Shown one piece after another: positions 1 through 10,024 of a stretch of DNA of 64,000 nucleotides. The translations under genes were made by a program, and so were the position numbers. Position 1 is the stretch's first letter, and each line of letters opens with the position of its first letter. This DNA is from Corythucha ciliata. Taxonomy: Eukaryota; Arthropoda; Insecta; Hemiptera; Tingidae. The DNA is taken from assembly GCA_038030265.1 (NCBI GenBank), contig CM075941.1, forward strand, positions 39,804,164-39,868,163. The letters run 5' to 3'. The notes beneath the pieces were generated by a model, which saw nothing but the letters and a program-made list of their open reading frames with translations, had not been told where the DNA came from and made no database searches.

Positions 1-249
1 ATAAATTCAAAGACTGACAAGAGCGCGTTTTTCTAATCATCTTACATCATTTATCGTTAAGCTTCGTCTACACTATGTCGAATCAGGCCAGTCGACACGT
101 TCGATTCGACAAGTCGGTTCGACATGTTCGATTCTACATGATGTCCACATTGCTCCGGTAGTGTGTACGTGTCGAATTGTCGATCAGTGTCGAATTATCC
201 GGCGTGAGGAAAAGATTGGTGATTTCGTTGATTTTCAGTGCCATTAAGT
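1..249. other. Upstream flank of Harbinger element, TCGA-rich
   Basis: No gene is visible. Bases 70-200 hold a cluster of near-palindromic TTCGA/TCGAA motifs (about eight in 130 bases). This is compatible with subterminal transposase-binding repeats of the Harbinger element that follows, but the element terminus itself was not identified. Confidence 0.3.
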
Positions 250-2347
250 ATGTTGAGTGATGATGATGATGTGGTTTTAGCAGCTTGTGCTGCAATTGTT
301 ATTGCAGTAGCAGCAGGGGAACAACGTGCTCGACGCCCTCGGAGGTTTTGGGTTCGCCCGAGCATCCTTCAGGGAAGAAAAAAGTACACGGCTCGCGAAT
401 TCATGAGAGATTTGTTGCTGGACGAGGTTGACGAATTAAATCTTGAGTACCGGAACGACGCGGGATTCTGCAACTTTTTCAGAATGAAAAGTTCCGATTT
501 CGAACACTTGTTGAACTTGGTTGGACCAAGAATCAGCAAAAGGAATACTAAGTTCAGAGAGGCTATTCAGCCTTGCGAACGCCTAGCAGTAACACTGCGC
601 TTTCTTGCGACCGGAGATTCGTACCATTCATTGATGTATGCGATGAAGATTTCCAAGCAAGCTATTTCTCGTTTTGTGCCCGAAGTTTGTGACGCCCTTG
701 TCAAAGCCCTCAAAGATTACGTCAAGGTAAGAAATAAACCTAATATTAAGATTTAAAAAAAATCAATTTATTATATATATATAATGACGAGTATATAATG
801 ACAAGAATGAGCATCAGAGCTGAGTGACATCCCCATGTTGTGAAGATCGGTTTAAGCCGTCTTGTGAATACTGATCCAGAAAGTCATCAGCGAAGGTGGA
901 TGCGTGAGATGCAGAAGATTGAGAATATGAAGGTGATGGCGAATGGGAGGGATGAGCTGAATGAGTTGGTACCTGGCTCAGTGGTATGCCAGTTGGCGAC
1001 AGGTATGATGACGAATAACCAGGAAATGGCGTGGTTGAAGTAAACGGTTGCATGTTGCCATACGTTGCCCCACGTTGTGCACTGTGGTTTTTGTACATCC
1101 CCATTTCTGCATCGAATAGGACTTGGTTTATGGCGTTTTGCACCATAAATCTGGTTCGCGGACAAGATAGTCTGCGTACCTTCATTGCCACTTGTTCGCC
1201 AAACAACGAATACTCATCTTTGCTTTCAACTTTCCTTAACTTGATCGATCTCATGAGATCCATCGCTTCATGCAAGACAGGTGCAGCGACAGGGGCAAGA
1301 TTGGCTGCGAGCTTACGTTTTTTGCCTTTGGTGGTTGTAGGCGACTTGAAATCTTTGGTTTTCGGCTGTTTTGTGGGGGTAACCGCAGCTGCCTGTTTCT
1401 GCTGTGAAGTTGATGCTTCAGATGAAGCTTCGTCTTGGTTTGTTAGTACTTCAAGATCTTTGTCTTCTTCTTCGTTTTCCCCCTCACCATCAGCTGTTGA
1501 ATCCTGAAACAGATTTTTTTTTTTTTAATTTTCAGATGCCCCAAAGTCAAGAAGAGTGGGAAGCAATCGCCCAAGCATTTGATGACAAATGGAACTATCC
1601 GAACTGCATAGGGGCCATAGACGGCAAGCACATCGCTGTGAAAGCTCCTATCCACACGGGATCAGAATTTATCAACTACAAGGGGTTCTTCAGTATCGTT
1701 TTGCTCGCTGTAGTGGACGCAAATTATAATTTCATATACGTGAATGTAGGCTGCCAAGGGAGAATTTCCGACGGAGGGGTCTTCAACAACACTAGCTTCA
1801 AAAAAGGACTTGACGAAAACACTCTACATATTCCCTCACCGCGGCCCTTGCCAGGAAGAAGCCTTCCGGTCCCGTATGTTATAGTTGCAGACGACGCTTT
1901 TGCTCTCACTCCCAATATAATGAAACCTTACTCTGGGCTACACGACAAAGGATCACTACAAAGGATTTTTGGCTACAGGCTAAGTAGGACGCGCAGAGTG
2001 TCGGAAAACGCATTTGGAGCTCTATCGACCCTTTTCGAGTGTTCCGACGTACCATGGAACTGGAACCTGAAACTGCAACGAAGGTGACGATGGCTGCTGT
2101 TTACCTACACAACTTTTTGAGGAAAAGCACCTCTAGGACTGTCTACAACCCTGTCGGACTTTTCGACAGAGAGTCCATAGAAAATGGAGAAGTGACGCCT
2201 GGATTTTGGAGGCAAGACCCTTCCCAACTACGAGATCTTGCACGAGTTGCAAGAAGAAGTACATTGACGGCTCAAGCAGTCAGAGACGAATTTGCGGAAT
2301 ATTTTCTTTCTCCACAGGGTGAACTTAGTTTTCAGTATGACAAGTGA
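250..2347 (+). pseudogene. PIF/Harbinger (HARBI1-like) transposase, two exons, one frameshift
   Basis: This is a nuclease of the DDE_Tnp_4 type that cuts and pastes Harbinger elements. Exon 1 (250-726) ends in a clean GT donor (AAG|GTAAGA) and exon 2 starts after TTTTCAG at 1534. Splicing joins a helical N-terminal region (NDAGFCNFFRMKSSDFEHLL, then a helix-turn-helix-like ISKQAISRFVPEVCDAL) to the catalytic domain. That domain shows NCIGAIDGKH (first Asp), GRISDGGVF (second Asp) and RVSENAFG (Glu). The reading frame shifts by one base near 2036, after the SENAFG motif, and continues in another frame to 2347 (MAAVYLHNFLRK). The start at 250 is the first ATG; an in-frame GTG lies 12 bases upstream. 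All catalytic residues survive, so the copy is recent or the shift is a sequence error. Confidence 0.85.
814..1503 (-). CDS. C-terminal exon of Harbinger MADF/Myb-like accessory protein, antisense inside the transposase intron
   Basis: Harbinger elements normally carry a second gene, a MADF/Myb-like DNA-binding protein needed for nuclear import and end recognition. This minus-strand frame is open from a TTTCAG acceptor at about 1504 down to 814. It has an acidic Ser/Glu stretch, a basic patch (KGKKRKLAANLAP), then MDLMRSIKLRKV and a helical segment (MVQNAINQVLFDAE) typical of the C-terminal dimerising region of these proteins, and a Ser/Pro/Tyr-rich tail. The N-terminal DNA-binding exon was not found on either side. 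The acceptor lies about 30 bases from the acceptor of the plus-strand exon 2. The family assignment is inference from the C-terminal pattern and position. Confidence 0.55.
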   Translation of the reverse strand, partial: DSTADGEGENEEEDKDLEVLTNQDEASSEASTSQQKQAAAVTPTKQPKTKDFKSPTTTKGKKRKLAANLAPVAAPVLHEAMDLMRSIKLRKVESKDEYSLFGEQVAMKVRRLSCPRTRFMVQNAINQVLFDAEMGMYKNHSAQRGATYGNMQPFTSTTPFPGYSSSYLSPTGIPLSQVPTHSAHPSHSPSPSYSQSSASHASTFADDFLDQYSQDGLNRSSQHGDVTQL

Positions 2348-3382
2348 ATATGTCAGATTGTTTATCTTGTTAATGAAGGTTTACTTTTAAGATGAGCTGG
2401 ATCTGTTGACGTTCTACCTTGAAATAAAATTATAACATCCAGCAGCAGAAAATTATTTCTACTTGACCATGTAGCCAAAAACGGGGGTAGTACCATTAAA
2501 AATCAAATTTCGTGACCCATTTTTGAGTCTAAAAAACCCATGCGAAGGGGGGATAGTATTGGTAACTCAAACGAACTATAGAGAGCGGTACGATCGTTTC
2601 AAAATGTCGTCTGAAAGGCATATAAACAGAAGATAAGGCAATAGTTTGGCATGGTAATTTAGCTCAGTTCTCAATGTATGTAATTAATTTATAGATTAAA
2701 CGACTGCTGGCGGACGAGGAAGTGGACCACAATTATTCACGCTTAGAGGGAGCCCCCAAAAACCCACTTCGTGTGTTGTGTCTCTCAATGTCCAACTAAC
2801 GAGCGGACTCCCAATGTTTCTTTCCATTGTATACCCCCTGAAAAAATTATGGCAAAACCAGCGAAAATAAAATTGAGGATCGGGAAAAAGTGTCGAAATT
2901 CGTGCGGGTTTCCTCCGAACATTTCCAATTCGCTTAATTAGAAGTAAATCAATGTGTCTTTGCAATAACCAGAAACGCGTTTCCCTATCTTCAGAAGAGT
3001 ATTTATTCTAAGAAGCCTTCGCTAGAAAAGGGGACAGTTTCTGCTTCCACGGGCGTAGGTATACAAATTATATGCGTTGCTCGTTGAAATTCGAAGTCGG
3101 CGACTTTTAATCATTCTGTGGTTGAGGCCTGATAAGTATTGACTGGTTTTTAGCGCAATATGCCACCAGCCGTCTTGTTTAATTTTTCCTGCAGACACAA
3201 AACAAAGTCAAATACAGGCAAGTTAAAAAATTACTGGTAATGTACCTCAGATCGCGATGGAGATGTGCTTGAGAATGATCTGAGATTGTGCCGGCGCCCT
3301 TTCTACTGCTCGTTCCCCCCACCACCATCACCCGTCGAAGTCGCATCCCGCCACGAATGTGACCACCACCATGCCGTCCGCA
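2348..3382. other. Non-coding spacer
   Basis: AT-rich flank of the Harbinger element, then mixed sequence without a supported gene. A short frame at 2696-2965 on the minus strand has no recognisable content. Confidence 0.4.
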
Positions 3383-4846
3383 TTACATGATGTCAATGCC
3401 GTCGTCGTCGATATCCATCTGATCCGCCAGGGTCGCAATACGATAGTGTCCGTGCGCCAAGGAATTTATTTTGTCGCTCAAAATATATCGTTTGTCATCC
3501 AGGGGGGAAAGGGACTTTTTATTCAGACGCACGGAGAACAGTTCATGACGGAACGACCGGATCGAGTTGAACTGCGTGTAAATAATGTCGCGGCCGTCAA
3601 GAACCAGACGTTTGTAGTCCTCGAAGGTCAGCATGTTCTTGACGGCGCTCTTTTTGGTCCCTTTCGCCTTCTTCACTTCACCTCCCCCCTCAACCATGAA
3701 CGCATACATTTTAGCGCGGAGAGCGACAAACTCGAGAAGATCTTTTCCGACGAGCTCATCCTTGAATTTGCCCAGGACCTTCTTGTTTTCATTGCTGTGG
3801 CAAGGATGAGTGGCGGGCAAGTCGGAAAAATCAAACTCGTGGCGCAGGTGGGCAAAAACATCCGTTCTCCAGTCCTCGCCGTTCGTCAGGATGTTGTAGA
3901 CGAACGAGTCCGTGTCGGTGTAGATGAGACGAAGCCTCTCCGGACCGTAGCGAGGAACCATGACGTCGTAGTGGAAGCGAGTCATGTGCAGTTTCGCCAG
4001 CTCTAAAATTGCAAACCCAACGAAGATCGGCTTGTCCAGCAGCAGAGACTCCTTGGCCATGTGGAAGGCGGCAACGTGAGGGCCTAGAAGCGTGCGCCGA
4101 ACAAACGACGGTTTGGCGATGAGTGTGTCCACAAACTCGCGATGCGTTGCCAGTTTGATGTTTCTTCGAGCGCGGACATTCTCAATCGCCTTGCCGAAAC
4201 TCGCGTTGTTGAGCAATTTCCACAGGTCCTTCATGAACTGCGTGACGGCCAGCTTGCGTTTCTCGGTGTTGAATGAGATGAACGGAGCCAGCCATGCGCT
4301 TTGGTCGAAGCGAATCACGCGGTGGACCTTACGAAGGACCAGACCGTGGGAGATGGCGAACTGGAGTGTCCTGTAGTGGAGAACGTAGTTTTTCTTCGGT
4401 GACAGAGTGCCCACCAATTTCACATAATTTGACCCTGGCGGCATCATCTTCTCTGGCAGGAGTGGATACTCGTTGAAGACATCGTGCAGATGGTCGGGAA
4501 CGTCAACGTCTACCTCCGCAAAGTACCCAACGGGGCTGTTGTCGGCGACCGTCAGGAGGTCCACAGTCGATGGATCGTCGACAAAGGCAAGTCCCCCGGT
4601 GGGTAGCGACATCGAAGAAGCAAAAACATATAAATTAATTGCGTCTATGTACAGGAGGCGCCACGAATCATCCGATTTTGCATGACGGGTGATTGCCTGC
4701 ACATAGCCCCCTCGGATGCCACTCTCGACCATCTGGAAAACGTCGTATTCGGTGATTAAATTGAGTTCCTCTCCTGTCAGGCGGAGTGCTAGTAGTAAGA
4801 ATTCGCCGGCGCTGTCACCTTTTTGAGCAGTTCGTTTTGTGAGCAA
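3383..4846 (-). pseudogene. Protein-primed family B DNA polymerase fragment (DNA_pol_B_2)
   Basis: This is the C-terminal, polymerising half of a Polinton/virus-type protein-primed polymerase. In order it has the ESGIRGG segment, motif A (LLYIDAINLYVFASSM), motif B (KLLNNASFGKAIENVRAR) and motif C (IYTDTDSFVY), then the KKVLGKFKDE region and a KKAKGTKKSAVKN thumb-like segment. The exonuclease domain and everything upstream of ESGIRGG are missing, so the gene is 5'-truncated near 4846. The surviving half has no internal stop over 487 codons. It is clearly richer in G and C than the second polymerase at 13.9-17.7 kb and differs strongly from it, so it belongs to another lineage of element. No companion Polinton genes lie beside it. 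Confidence 0.85.
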
Positions 4847-5457
4847 GATGGCGGATTGCGCATGCGTGAGTGTTTGTATGAAAAAATAAAAGATTGCGGA
4901 GACTCGATCCTTGTTCGTTTGGATTGATAGTCGGAGACGTTACCTCTGAGCCACCGTTGAAGGTTGGGTGATGGTGTTACATTTTAAGCACATACGCGTC
5001 GACCTGCCCCCGTGCGGGGGGCGGTTTCCCACAAAAAGGCATTTTTTAGCTACGCGTCGCCCCCTTGCTCTGTGCGTGGGGGGGGGGGGCGTTAATTAGT
5101 TCGCGGACAAACTTTCCCACGAAGTAATTCCCAAAAAGGCATTCATTTTTTAGCTTGCTTTGTGCATCTTTGTATGCACTTCTCGGAATCTCACTTCATC
5201 AAAGTCAAGTAATAGAGGAAAAGGCTAGTTCTCACGACACCGAGTTAATTACATGCGTGTGTTTAAAAACAGCTCACAAAGTAAGTATTCCCAATATGGT
5301 AAGATTTTTGCGATGCTGCATCTTCCAAGTTGTTTGTGGGAAAAAGTGCATTGTGCGAGGTGGGGAATCGTAATATAAAGACGGGACAACATCCTGTGAA
5401 AACTCAATAGTTCTCTTCGATTTCATCGCTTTTTGAGCAGAAAAAAAGTAAGCAAAA
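4847..5457. other. Spacer with homopolymer G tracts
   Basis: Contains two similar GC-rich blocks (around 4993-5030 and 5050-5100), each followed by CCCAAAAAGGCATT-like or CACAAAAAGGCATT-like text and TTTTTAGCT. This is a short imperfect tandem repeat. It may be the left edge of the virus-like element, but no matching right terminus was found. Confidence 0.3.
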
Positions 5458-5772
5458 ATGAGTATTTTTAAATGTCTCATAATTCGGCTTTTTCACGTCA
5501 ACGATGTGTACTATTGTGAAGAATGTGCATTTGATAGATTTTCCATAGCAGAACTCAGGTATTCAATAATTTCTTGTCACGCTCAAATTACAACAGAAAG
5601 TTGGTCTGTCTTGGAGTTCATTTATAGTGATTTAACATGCGTGAATTGTAATGAACAATTATACTATCTGAGTTCTGCTCGCTCATGTTCGGAGTGTTTG
5701 GGAATTCTGAGGAGTTATTTCCTTCCAAGGGATAGTGGAATAGAGGATGAAGGTATTAATTTACAAAAATAA
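5458..5772 (+). CDS. Small cysteine-rich (zinc-ribbon-like) protein of the virus-like element
   Basis: A 104-codon frame with three CxxC pairs (YYCEECAF, TCVNCNEQ, SCSECLG), as in small zinc-binding proteins. The family is not recognised. The start is an ATG after a purine-rich leader. A GT donor-like GAAG|GTATTA near 5752 and a good acceptor TTCACAG at 5808 would remove the end of the frame and give a short acidic tail that overlaps the next gene in another frame; this alternative is unproven. It is the leftmost plus-strand gene of the 5.4-17.7 kb element. Confidence 0.4.
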   Translation: MSIFKCLIIRLFHVNDVYYCEECAFDRFSIAELRYSIISCHAQITTESWSVLEFIYSDLTCVNCNEQLYYLSSARSCSECLGILRSYFLPRDSGIEDEGINLQK

Positions 5773-5808
5773 AGATGTGTTATTGTTTGTAAATTTTCTT
5801 ATTCACAG

Positions 5809-6066
5809 ATGGAGACTACTTCAGTGATCAAGAAGCTGAATAAGGCGACTGCCTTCAAAAAACTGCTTGATTTGGAGAAGGGGATTTATAAAATAGAGCA
5901 AATTGAGGAAAAGGTCGGGCGATTTGGCCCATTTTTAACCTCAAAAATAACACCAGTAAGCGAGGGCGAAGACCCTTGTACAATAATAATTCCTGACCGC
6001 TATAAGGCAATCTTGCAAGAGAAGGAAGTCATCAATTTGATAAGTGGTGAGTTTTTATTTCAATAA
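5809..6066 (+). CDS. Small conserved-looking protein of unknown function
   Basis: An 85-residue frame beginning METTSVIKK. The layout is a helical N-terminus, LEKGIYKIEQIEEK, then RFGPFLTSKI and IIPDRYKAIL. Short proteins with this arrangement occur in invertebrate mobile elements, but I cannot name a function; a small nucleic-acid-binding (OB-like) fold is possible. It ends 23 bases before the convergent capsid-like gene on the other strand, which suggests a shared terminator region at 6066-6089. Confidence 0.4.
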   Translation: METTSVIKKLNKATAFKKLLDLEKGIYKIEQIEEKVGRFGPFLTSKITPVSEGEDPCTIIIPDRYKAILQEKEVINLISGEFLFQ

Positions 6067-6088
6067 TATTACAAAGACAAAATATAAG

Positions 6089-7955
6089 TTACATTTTCTC
6101 TATAGTTTTATACAAAGGGCTATAACGAATAATCTTGTCACTAATAATGAGAGCTATTGCTCGTGCATTTTGTGGGATTGGTGATCGCGTCTTGAACTCA
6201 ATTTGTACTTCTACGCTTCCTGTATCAATAGTTTCGTCCTGCCGTGAACAATCAACCACAATCAGTGGGGCTTTTGTTTTAAATTCATTTCGCGACAAGA
6301 GTGGTTCACTTATCGACTTGCCATAGTACGATGCTTGAAATTGAGAATAAGCGTCATAGATAGTAGCGAATTGATTTTTCCCATAATTTATTGCATAAGG
6401 TTCATAGGGAAAGTTTACACCATTCAAATGTACTTGAAATGACATGATGTCTGAAGAGTCAAACTCTGAAGAATTTGCAGTTATCTTATTATGTCGGTCG
6501 ATCTGAATTCCAAAAATGATGTACCTCGGTCGCTCAAATTGAGTAGTTGTTCGCACACTCCAATTGCAAGCGGTTGAGCCGGGGAGGAGATGAGGGTAAT
6601 CGCAAACATTCCAGGCTCGAAATACTGCCGCGATTGAAGTTCCCGAATTAACGAGTTTCAGCATCTTGATTTTTTGTTCGTCGGAAAGTGCAAGTTGAGG
6701 AATTCTCCAAGCTACCTTGTGTAGAGTAACTTTTACCTTTAGTCCTTTTGTTTGATCGCCGGTTATAACGTTCAAGTCCGAGCTTGAGCGAAGGAGTATG
6801 AGTTCATGATGTAATTTCAAAATAGGCTTTCGGTAGTCCTCACAAAATCCCAGAAAGTGGGAAAGAGGAATTGACACGGAAAAGTTGCCTTCCGAGTCTA
6901 GTATTTTATCATTTTCCCCCCAACCAGTGGCGTAGGAACGGGGGGGTACAGGGGCCAAATGAACCCCCCCAAATTCTGTTGGGGGGGGTACACCCTATGC
7001 ATTTGTACCCCCCCGATTTCGGGTCTTTTTGTATACCTTCAAATGAAGTACCGTACATTATTATTGTTTTCCTTTTCATTTCAGTACCTCCCTACATTAT
7101 AATTATCATATTCGAGAAAGGGTACCCCGCATTAAGGGGGGTCAAAAGTCCCTTAACCGGGATTTTTTCGGAAGCAGGCGATAATCATTTGGGACCAAAA
7201 AATAAAATTTTTATCGAAGCGCGTTTGTCCAAAAAATGGGTTTTCTTACCGAATTATCGTCAAAAACGTCGTTTTTGGCCATTTATTATTTATTTTTCCC
7301 GAAAACGTTGATCAAGGAGGAAAATGATTCATTAATTGTAAATTTATTTACTATGTATGACAGTTATAGTTGTGTAGGAACAAGATTCGTGTGAATCTGT
7401 TTTCGGGAAAAATAAATAATTAATAATGGCCAAAAAACGACGTTTTTGACGATAATTCGGTAAGAAACCCCATTTTGGACAAACGCGCTTCGGTAAAAAT
7501 GTTCTTTTTTGGTCCCAAATGATTACCGCCTGCTTCCGAAAAAATCCCGGTTAAGGGACTTTTGACCCCCCTTAATGCGCCCCCAACCCAAGTTACTCTT
7601 TTTCGCCAGTTCATTCCTGCTTAATGAAACGTAACTTTTTAACGTTGAAGCAATACCGAGGTGACGTGTTTGATCAATTTCGTAGCCTGAAAGCTCATAA
7701 CGAGCTTTCTTCAAATAGAAAACTAAACGCGTTTGTTATTAATGCTGCATTTGTGTCCTCTTTCTTGTCGACGTTTCCTTCGATGTAAATAAAGCTTTCA
7801 CTCGGTAAAAGCAATGAATCCAAGGGGTGTACGGGGATTCGAATTTCGTCCGAGGGTCCTAAAGTTGATGGATTGTAGGGAAGATATGTGTGAAGTTGGT
7901 AGCTTGTCAAAGAATCATCGAACAGAACAGGATTTATAAGTTCCTCGACGTCCAT
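6089..7955 (-). pseudogene. Putative major capsid protein of the adintovirus/Polinton-like element, interrupted
   Basis: Reads from 7955 down to 6089. The N-terminal segment (7955-7695) has IRIPVHPLDSLLLPSESF and IYIEGNV. It shifts frame near 7700 and continues to about 7590. The gene is then interrupted by a foldback element (6926-7579) and resumes at 6925 (FSVSIPLSHFLGFCEDYRK) to a stop at 6089. Without the insert the length would be about 400 codons. A beta-rich protein at this place, next to penton-like, protease and PLA2/pX-like genes, fits the double jelly-roll major capsid position. The fold is inferred, not demonstrated. Related proteins are widespread in arthropod and cnidarian genomes as uncharacterised ORFs. 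With the insertion and the frameshift this copy cannot make an intact protein. Confidence 0.6.
6926..7579. mobile_element. Foldback insertion inside the capsid-like gene, 9-bp target duplication
   Basis: The insert begins AGTGGCGTAGG and is bounded by CCCCCAACC at 6917-6925 and again at 7580-7588. It contains a long inverted repeat, 7129-7306 against 7399-7578 (about 180 bases per arm, few mismatches, about 92-base loop), plus a left extension (6926-7128) rich in G runs that is not repeated on the right. No transposase is encoded. It is a non-autonomous element of unknown superfamily; a 9-bp duplication would suit a MULE or some unusual hAT-like elements. Confidence 0.75.
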
Positions 7956-8085
7956 TTTTCAAATAGTACAGTCCTAATGATTTTAAAAACTGAATGTTTT
8001 CACGTGTTAGCTTTTGCGGGTTTAGCGAGCTACTATAATGTTTCTCTGCTTGCCTCATTATTTATTTGGCAAAGACTGATGAAAA

Positions 8086-8784
8086 TTAATCCCCATCCTT
8101 CTTCAAGTGCAATCTGAGGGTAATGATTTCGTCCTGAAAATTTACTAATTTTCCGTTTTGGTCAACGAGAGAGCAAGATATAGTGTTTATCCGACTAATG
8201 CTCACAGGCAAATAAATGAGATTAGCGGGTATTTCATGAATTTTGTAGCCAAATTCTACGGAAGGAAAAAATGAATGAATCACGTGACTTAAATTTCCAT
8301 TTACAAAACTCCCCGTTGTCAAATTACAGAGGACGTTAATTGTAGTTACAGGGTTAATATCAACGATATTTTTTGGGATAAAAATAGATCTTGCAGGAAT
8401 AGTAACTTTTTCCCTTATCCCTAGTAGAGCTCCAAAGTCATCAGAATCGCCAAGAATTATTGGCAGTGAGGATAGAATAGAGACCTTGCCTATATGACGG
8501 TTAGCTTTCAATCGAAAATACACATTTTCAGGCAAATGCTTCCTCACCTCACTTTCAATGTCTTCTAATTCATAGGCACCGACGGGTAGTTTGAATGTGT
8601 TTACTTGTGTATTATCCAAGTACCGAAAGTTGTTATTTTCCTCAGATATGTTTGGCACAGAATGCCATGTTTCCAGGCTCAACAATGCTAAACTATAATT
8701 GCTGTTTTCATCGAGTTCAATAGGAGGGTAAATGAATGATGTTAGATGTGAGCTTCTCTCGCTCAAAGTAAAGGTGAAGGCCAT
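8086..8784 (-). CDS. Putative minor capsid (penton-like) protein
   Basis: A 232-residue intact frame starting with ATG at 8784 (MAFTFTLSERSS). It is beta-rich, with IYPPIELDENSNYSLALLSL, ETWHSVPNI, LPVGAYELEDIE, a central CNLTTGSF and SFFPSVEFGYKI, and a C-terminal EIITLRLHLKK. It lies directly downstream of the protease gene, overlapping it by 22 bases, within the minus-strand morphogenesis block. Position, length and a single-jelly-roll-like composition fit the penton/minor capsid of Polinton and adintovirus-like elements. Similar uncharacterised proteins accompany the same neighbours in other invertebrates. The fold is inferred. Confidence 0.6.
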   Translation of the reverse strand: MAFTFTLSERSSHLTSFIYPPIELDENSNYSLALLSLETWHSVPNISEENNNFRYLDNTQVNTFKLPVGAYELEDIESEVRKHLPENVYFRLKANRHIGKVSILSSLPIILGDSDDFGALLGIREKVTIPARSIFIPKNIVDINPVTTINVLCNLTTGSFVNGNLSHVIHSFFPSVEFGYKIHEIPANLIYLPVSISRINTISCSLVDQNGKLVNFQDEIITLRLHLKKDGD

Positions 8785-9140
8785 GTTTCCTTACTTTGTA
8801 AGAATTTCAGACTGAAATGTCCGCATCGATATGAATTCACCTTCTGATCCCCACGTCTGTTATATACAATACGACAGCCCTTGAAATAATCTAAAACCTC
8901 CATTGGAGGTCGCAAATTGCCAATAGGGTCGTAATAATTAACTAGCAAACCGTTCTTTTTGTAAGCTGTCCAATGAGCCCCTTGATTTGACGATAAATCC
9001 TGGTTTATGATAGCACACTCAGTGATTCGGGGGGTCAGTTTACTGATTTGATCACGCATAAACACCCCTCGGAAGTGGGGAATATTCATTTTTTTGACCG
9101 CAAGCTCTATGTCCTCATCAGTTAGAGCTCGATCGGGCAA
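8763..9140 (-). CDS. Adenain-like cysteine protease (capsid maturation protease)
   Basis: Cysteine protease related to the adenovirus/Ulp1 clan, expected to process capsid precursors. The catalytic His is in GAHWTAY, an acidic residue in NYYDPIGNLR and the Cys in NSYRCGHFSLKFL, in the expected order and spacing for a protein of about 125-140 residues. The N-terminal signature is NIPHFRGVFMRD. No in-frame ATG precedes the conserved region before the end of the upstream pX-like gene (9149), so the true start is uncertain; the start used here (TTG at 9140) is only a frame boundary. Its neighbours are the pX-like gene 9 bases upstream and the penton-like gene overlapping downstream. Confidence 0.8.
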   Translation of the reverse strand: MPDRALTDEDIELAVKKMNIPHFRGVFMRDQISKLTPRITECAIINQDLSSNQGAHWTAYKKNGLLVNYYDPIGNLRPPMEVLDYFKGCRIVYNRRGDQKVNSYRCGHFSLKFLQSKETWPSPLL

Positions 9141-9148
9141 ATTATCAA

Positions 9149-9953
9149 TTAGTTTTTTGAACTGAGGTCTAACCCATAACCCCGTCTGTATGGTCGAAGG
9201 TACATGCCTGACCCACTGATCTCCACCCCTTCCATGGCTCGGTTATGACGTTTTTGCTCCTCTAGCTGCTCCTTTGCATTTTTTATGTCGTTAACAGTCT
9301 TTACCACTGAAGCAACGCTTCCACCCAGCCCACCCAATGCTCCCAAAACTGACAGAGCGGGGATGAGAAAAGGTAAAAATCCCCCCTGTTTTGGGACAGG
9401 GATAATGCGTTTTGCAATCGATATGTTTTGCTTTCCTCCCAACTTTTTAACATGACTTTTGGCAGTTGATAACGATCGTTGAACGAGACTTTTAAGTGGA
9501 GTATTCTTGTGATTAACCTTTGACAGGGATTTCTTGACCCGTCGTATTAAACTCTGCAAAGGGACTTTTTTACCTACAATGAGTCCCATTCCCAGTTTCC
9601 GTTTGAGTTTCATGGCCGTCGTTACTCCTAGAGCTGACAGTCGTTCACTTATAGATGAGTCTTTTGCTTTAACCCTTTCCCAAGCGCGATCCTCAAGCTT
9701 TTTATCGGCAATATGTCTCGTCTTCCAAGTCGTTGTTGTTATGATAGCTAATGTCGTGAGCCAAACAAGCTGCGTCGAGTTCGTTTGATGGCTGATCACC
9801 ACGTTGAAGTCTTTTTTCGAGTTGTGTATTCGGCCCACAATAATTGTAGCCGGGTATGTGTAACTCGTGTTTAACTATGCCACCGAGCGCTTTTGCAAAA
9901 TCAAAGCCACGTCCGCGTTTTCTGGTTCTTTTCTCTAGTGATAGTTGTTTCAT
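9149..9953 (-). pseudogene. Phospholipase A2 domain fused to adenovirus pX/pVI-like minor protein, one frameshift
   Basis: Starts with ATG at 9953. A basic leader (KRTRKRGRGFDFAKAL) precedes a parvovirus-VP1-like PLA2 module: calcium loop IPGYNYCGPNT and catalytic LDAACLAHDISYH. The frame shifts near 9710, after the PLA2 module. The second half has a Lys/Arg-rich stretch, a hydrophobic Gly-rich segment (FLPFLIPALSVLGALGG), a helix and a Tyr/Arg tail (GMYLRPYRRGYG), as in the pX-like minor virion proteins of adintovirus and Polinton-like elements. The presumed role is membrane disruption during entry plus DNA condensation. This is the first minus-strand gene from the divergent promoter region. 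The frameshift could be real or a one-base sequence error. Confidence 0.75.
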
Positions 9954-10024
9954 TATGAAGGCACAATGCTGAGGTACTTTACATTTATATATATACTGAG
10001 CGGAGATGAGATATATGCTTAATC
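9954..10024. promoter_or_regulatory. Divergent intergenic region with TATA-like tract
   Basis: Only 71 bases separate the divergent PLA2/pX-like and ATPase genes. They contain an AT tract (TTTATATATATACTG, about 9985-9999) that could serve as TATA on either strand. The two gene blocks of the element diverge here, so this is the likely bidirectional promoter. Confidence 0.45.

Noticed and set aside
3359..4006. Plus-strand ORF opposite the first polymerase fragment
   Set aside because: A shadow of the high-GC polymerase coding strand with no domain.
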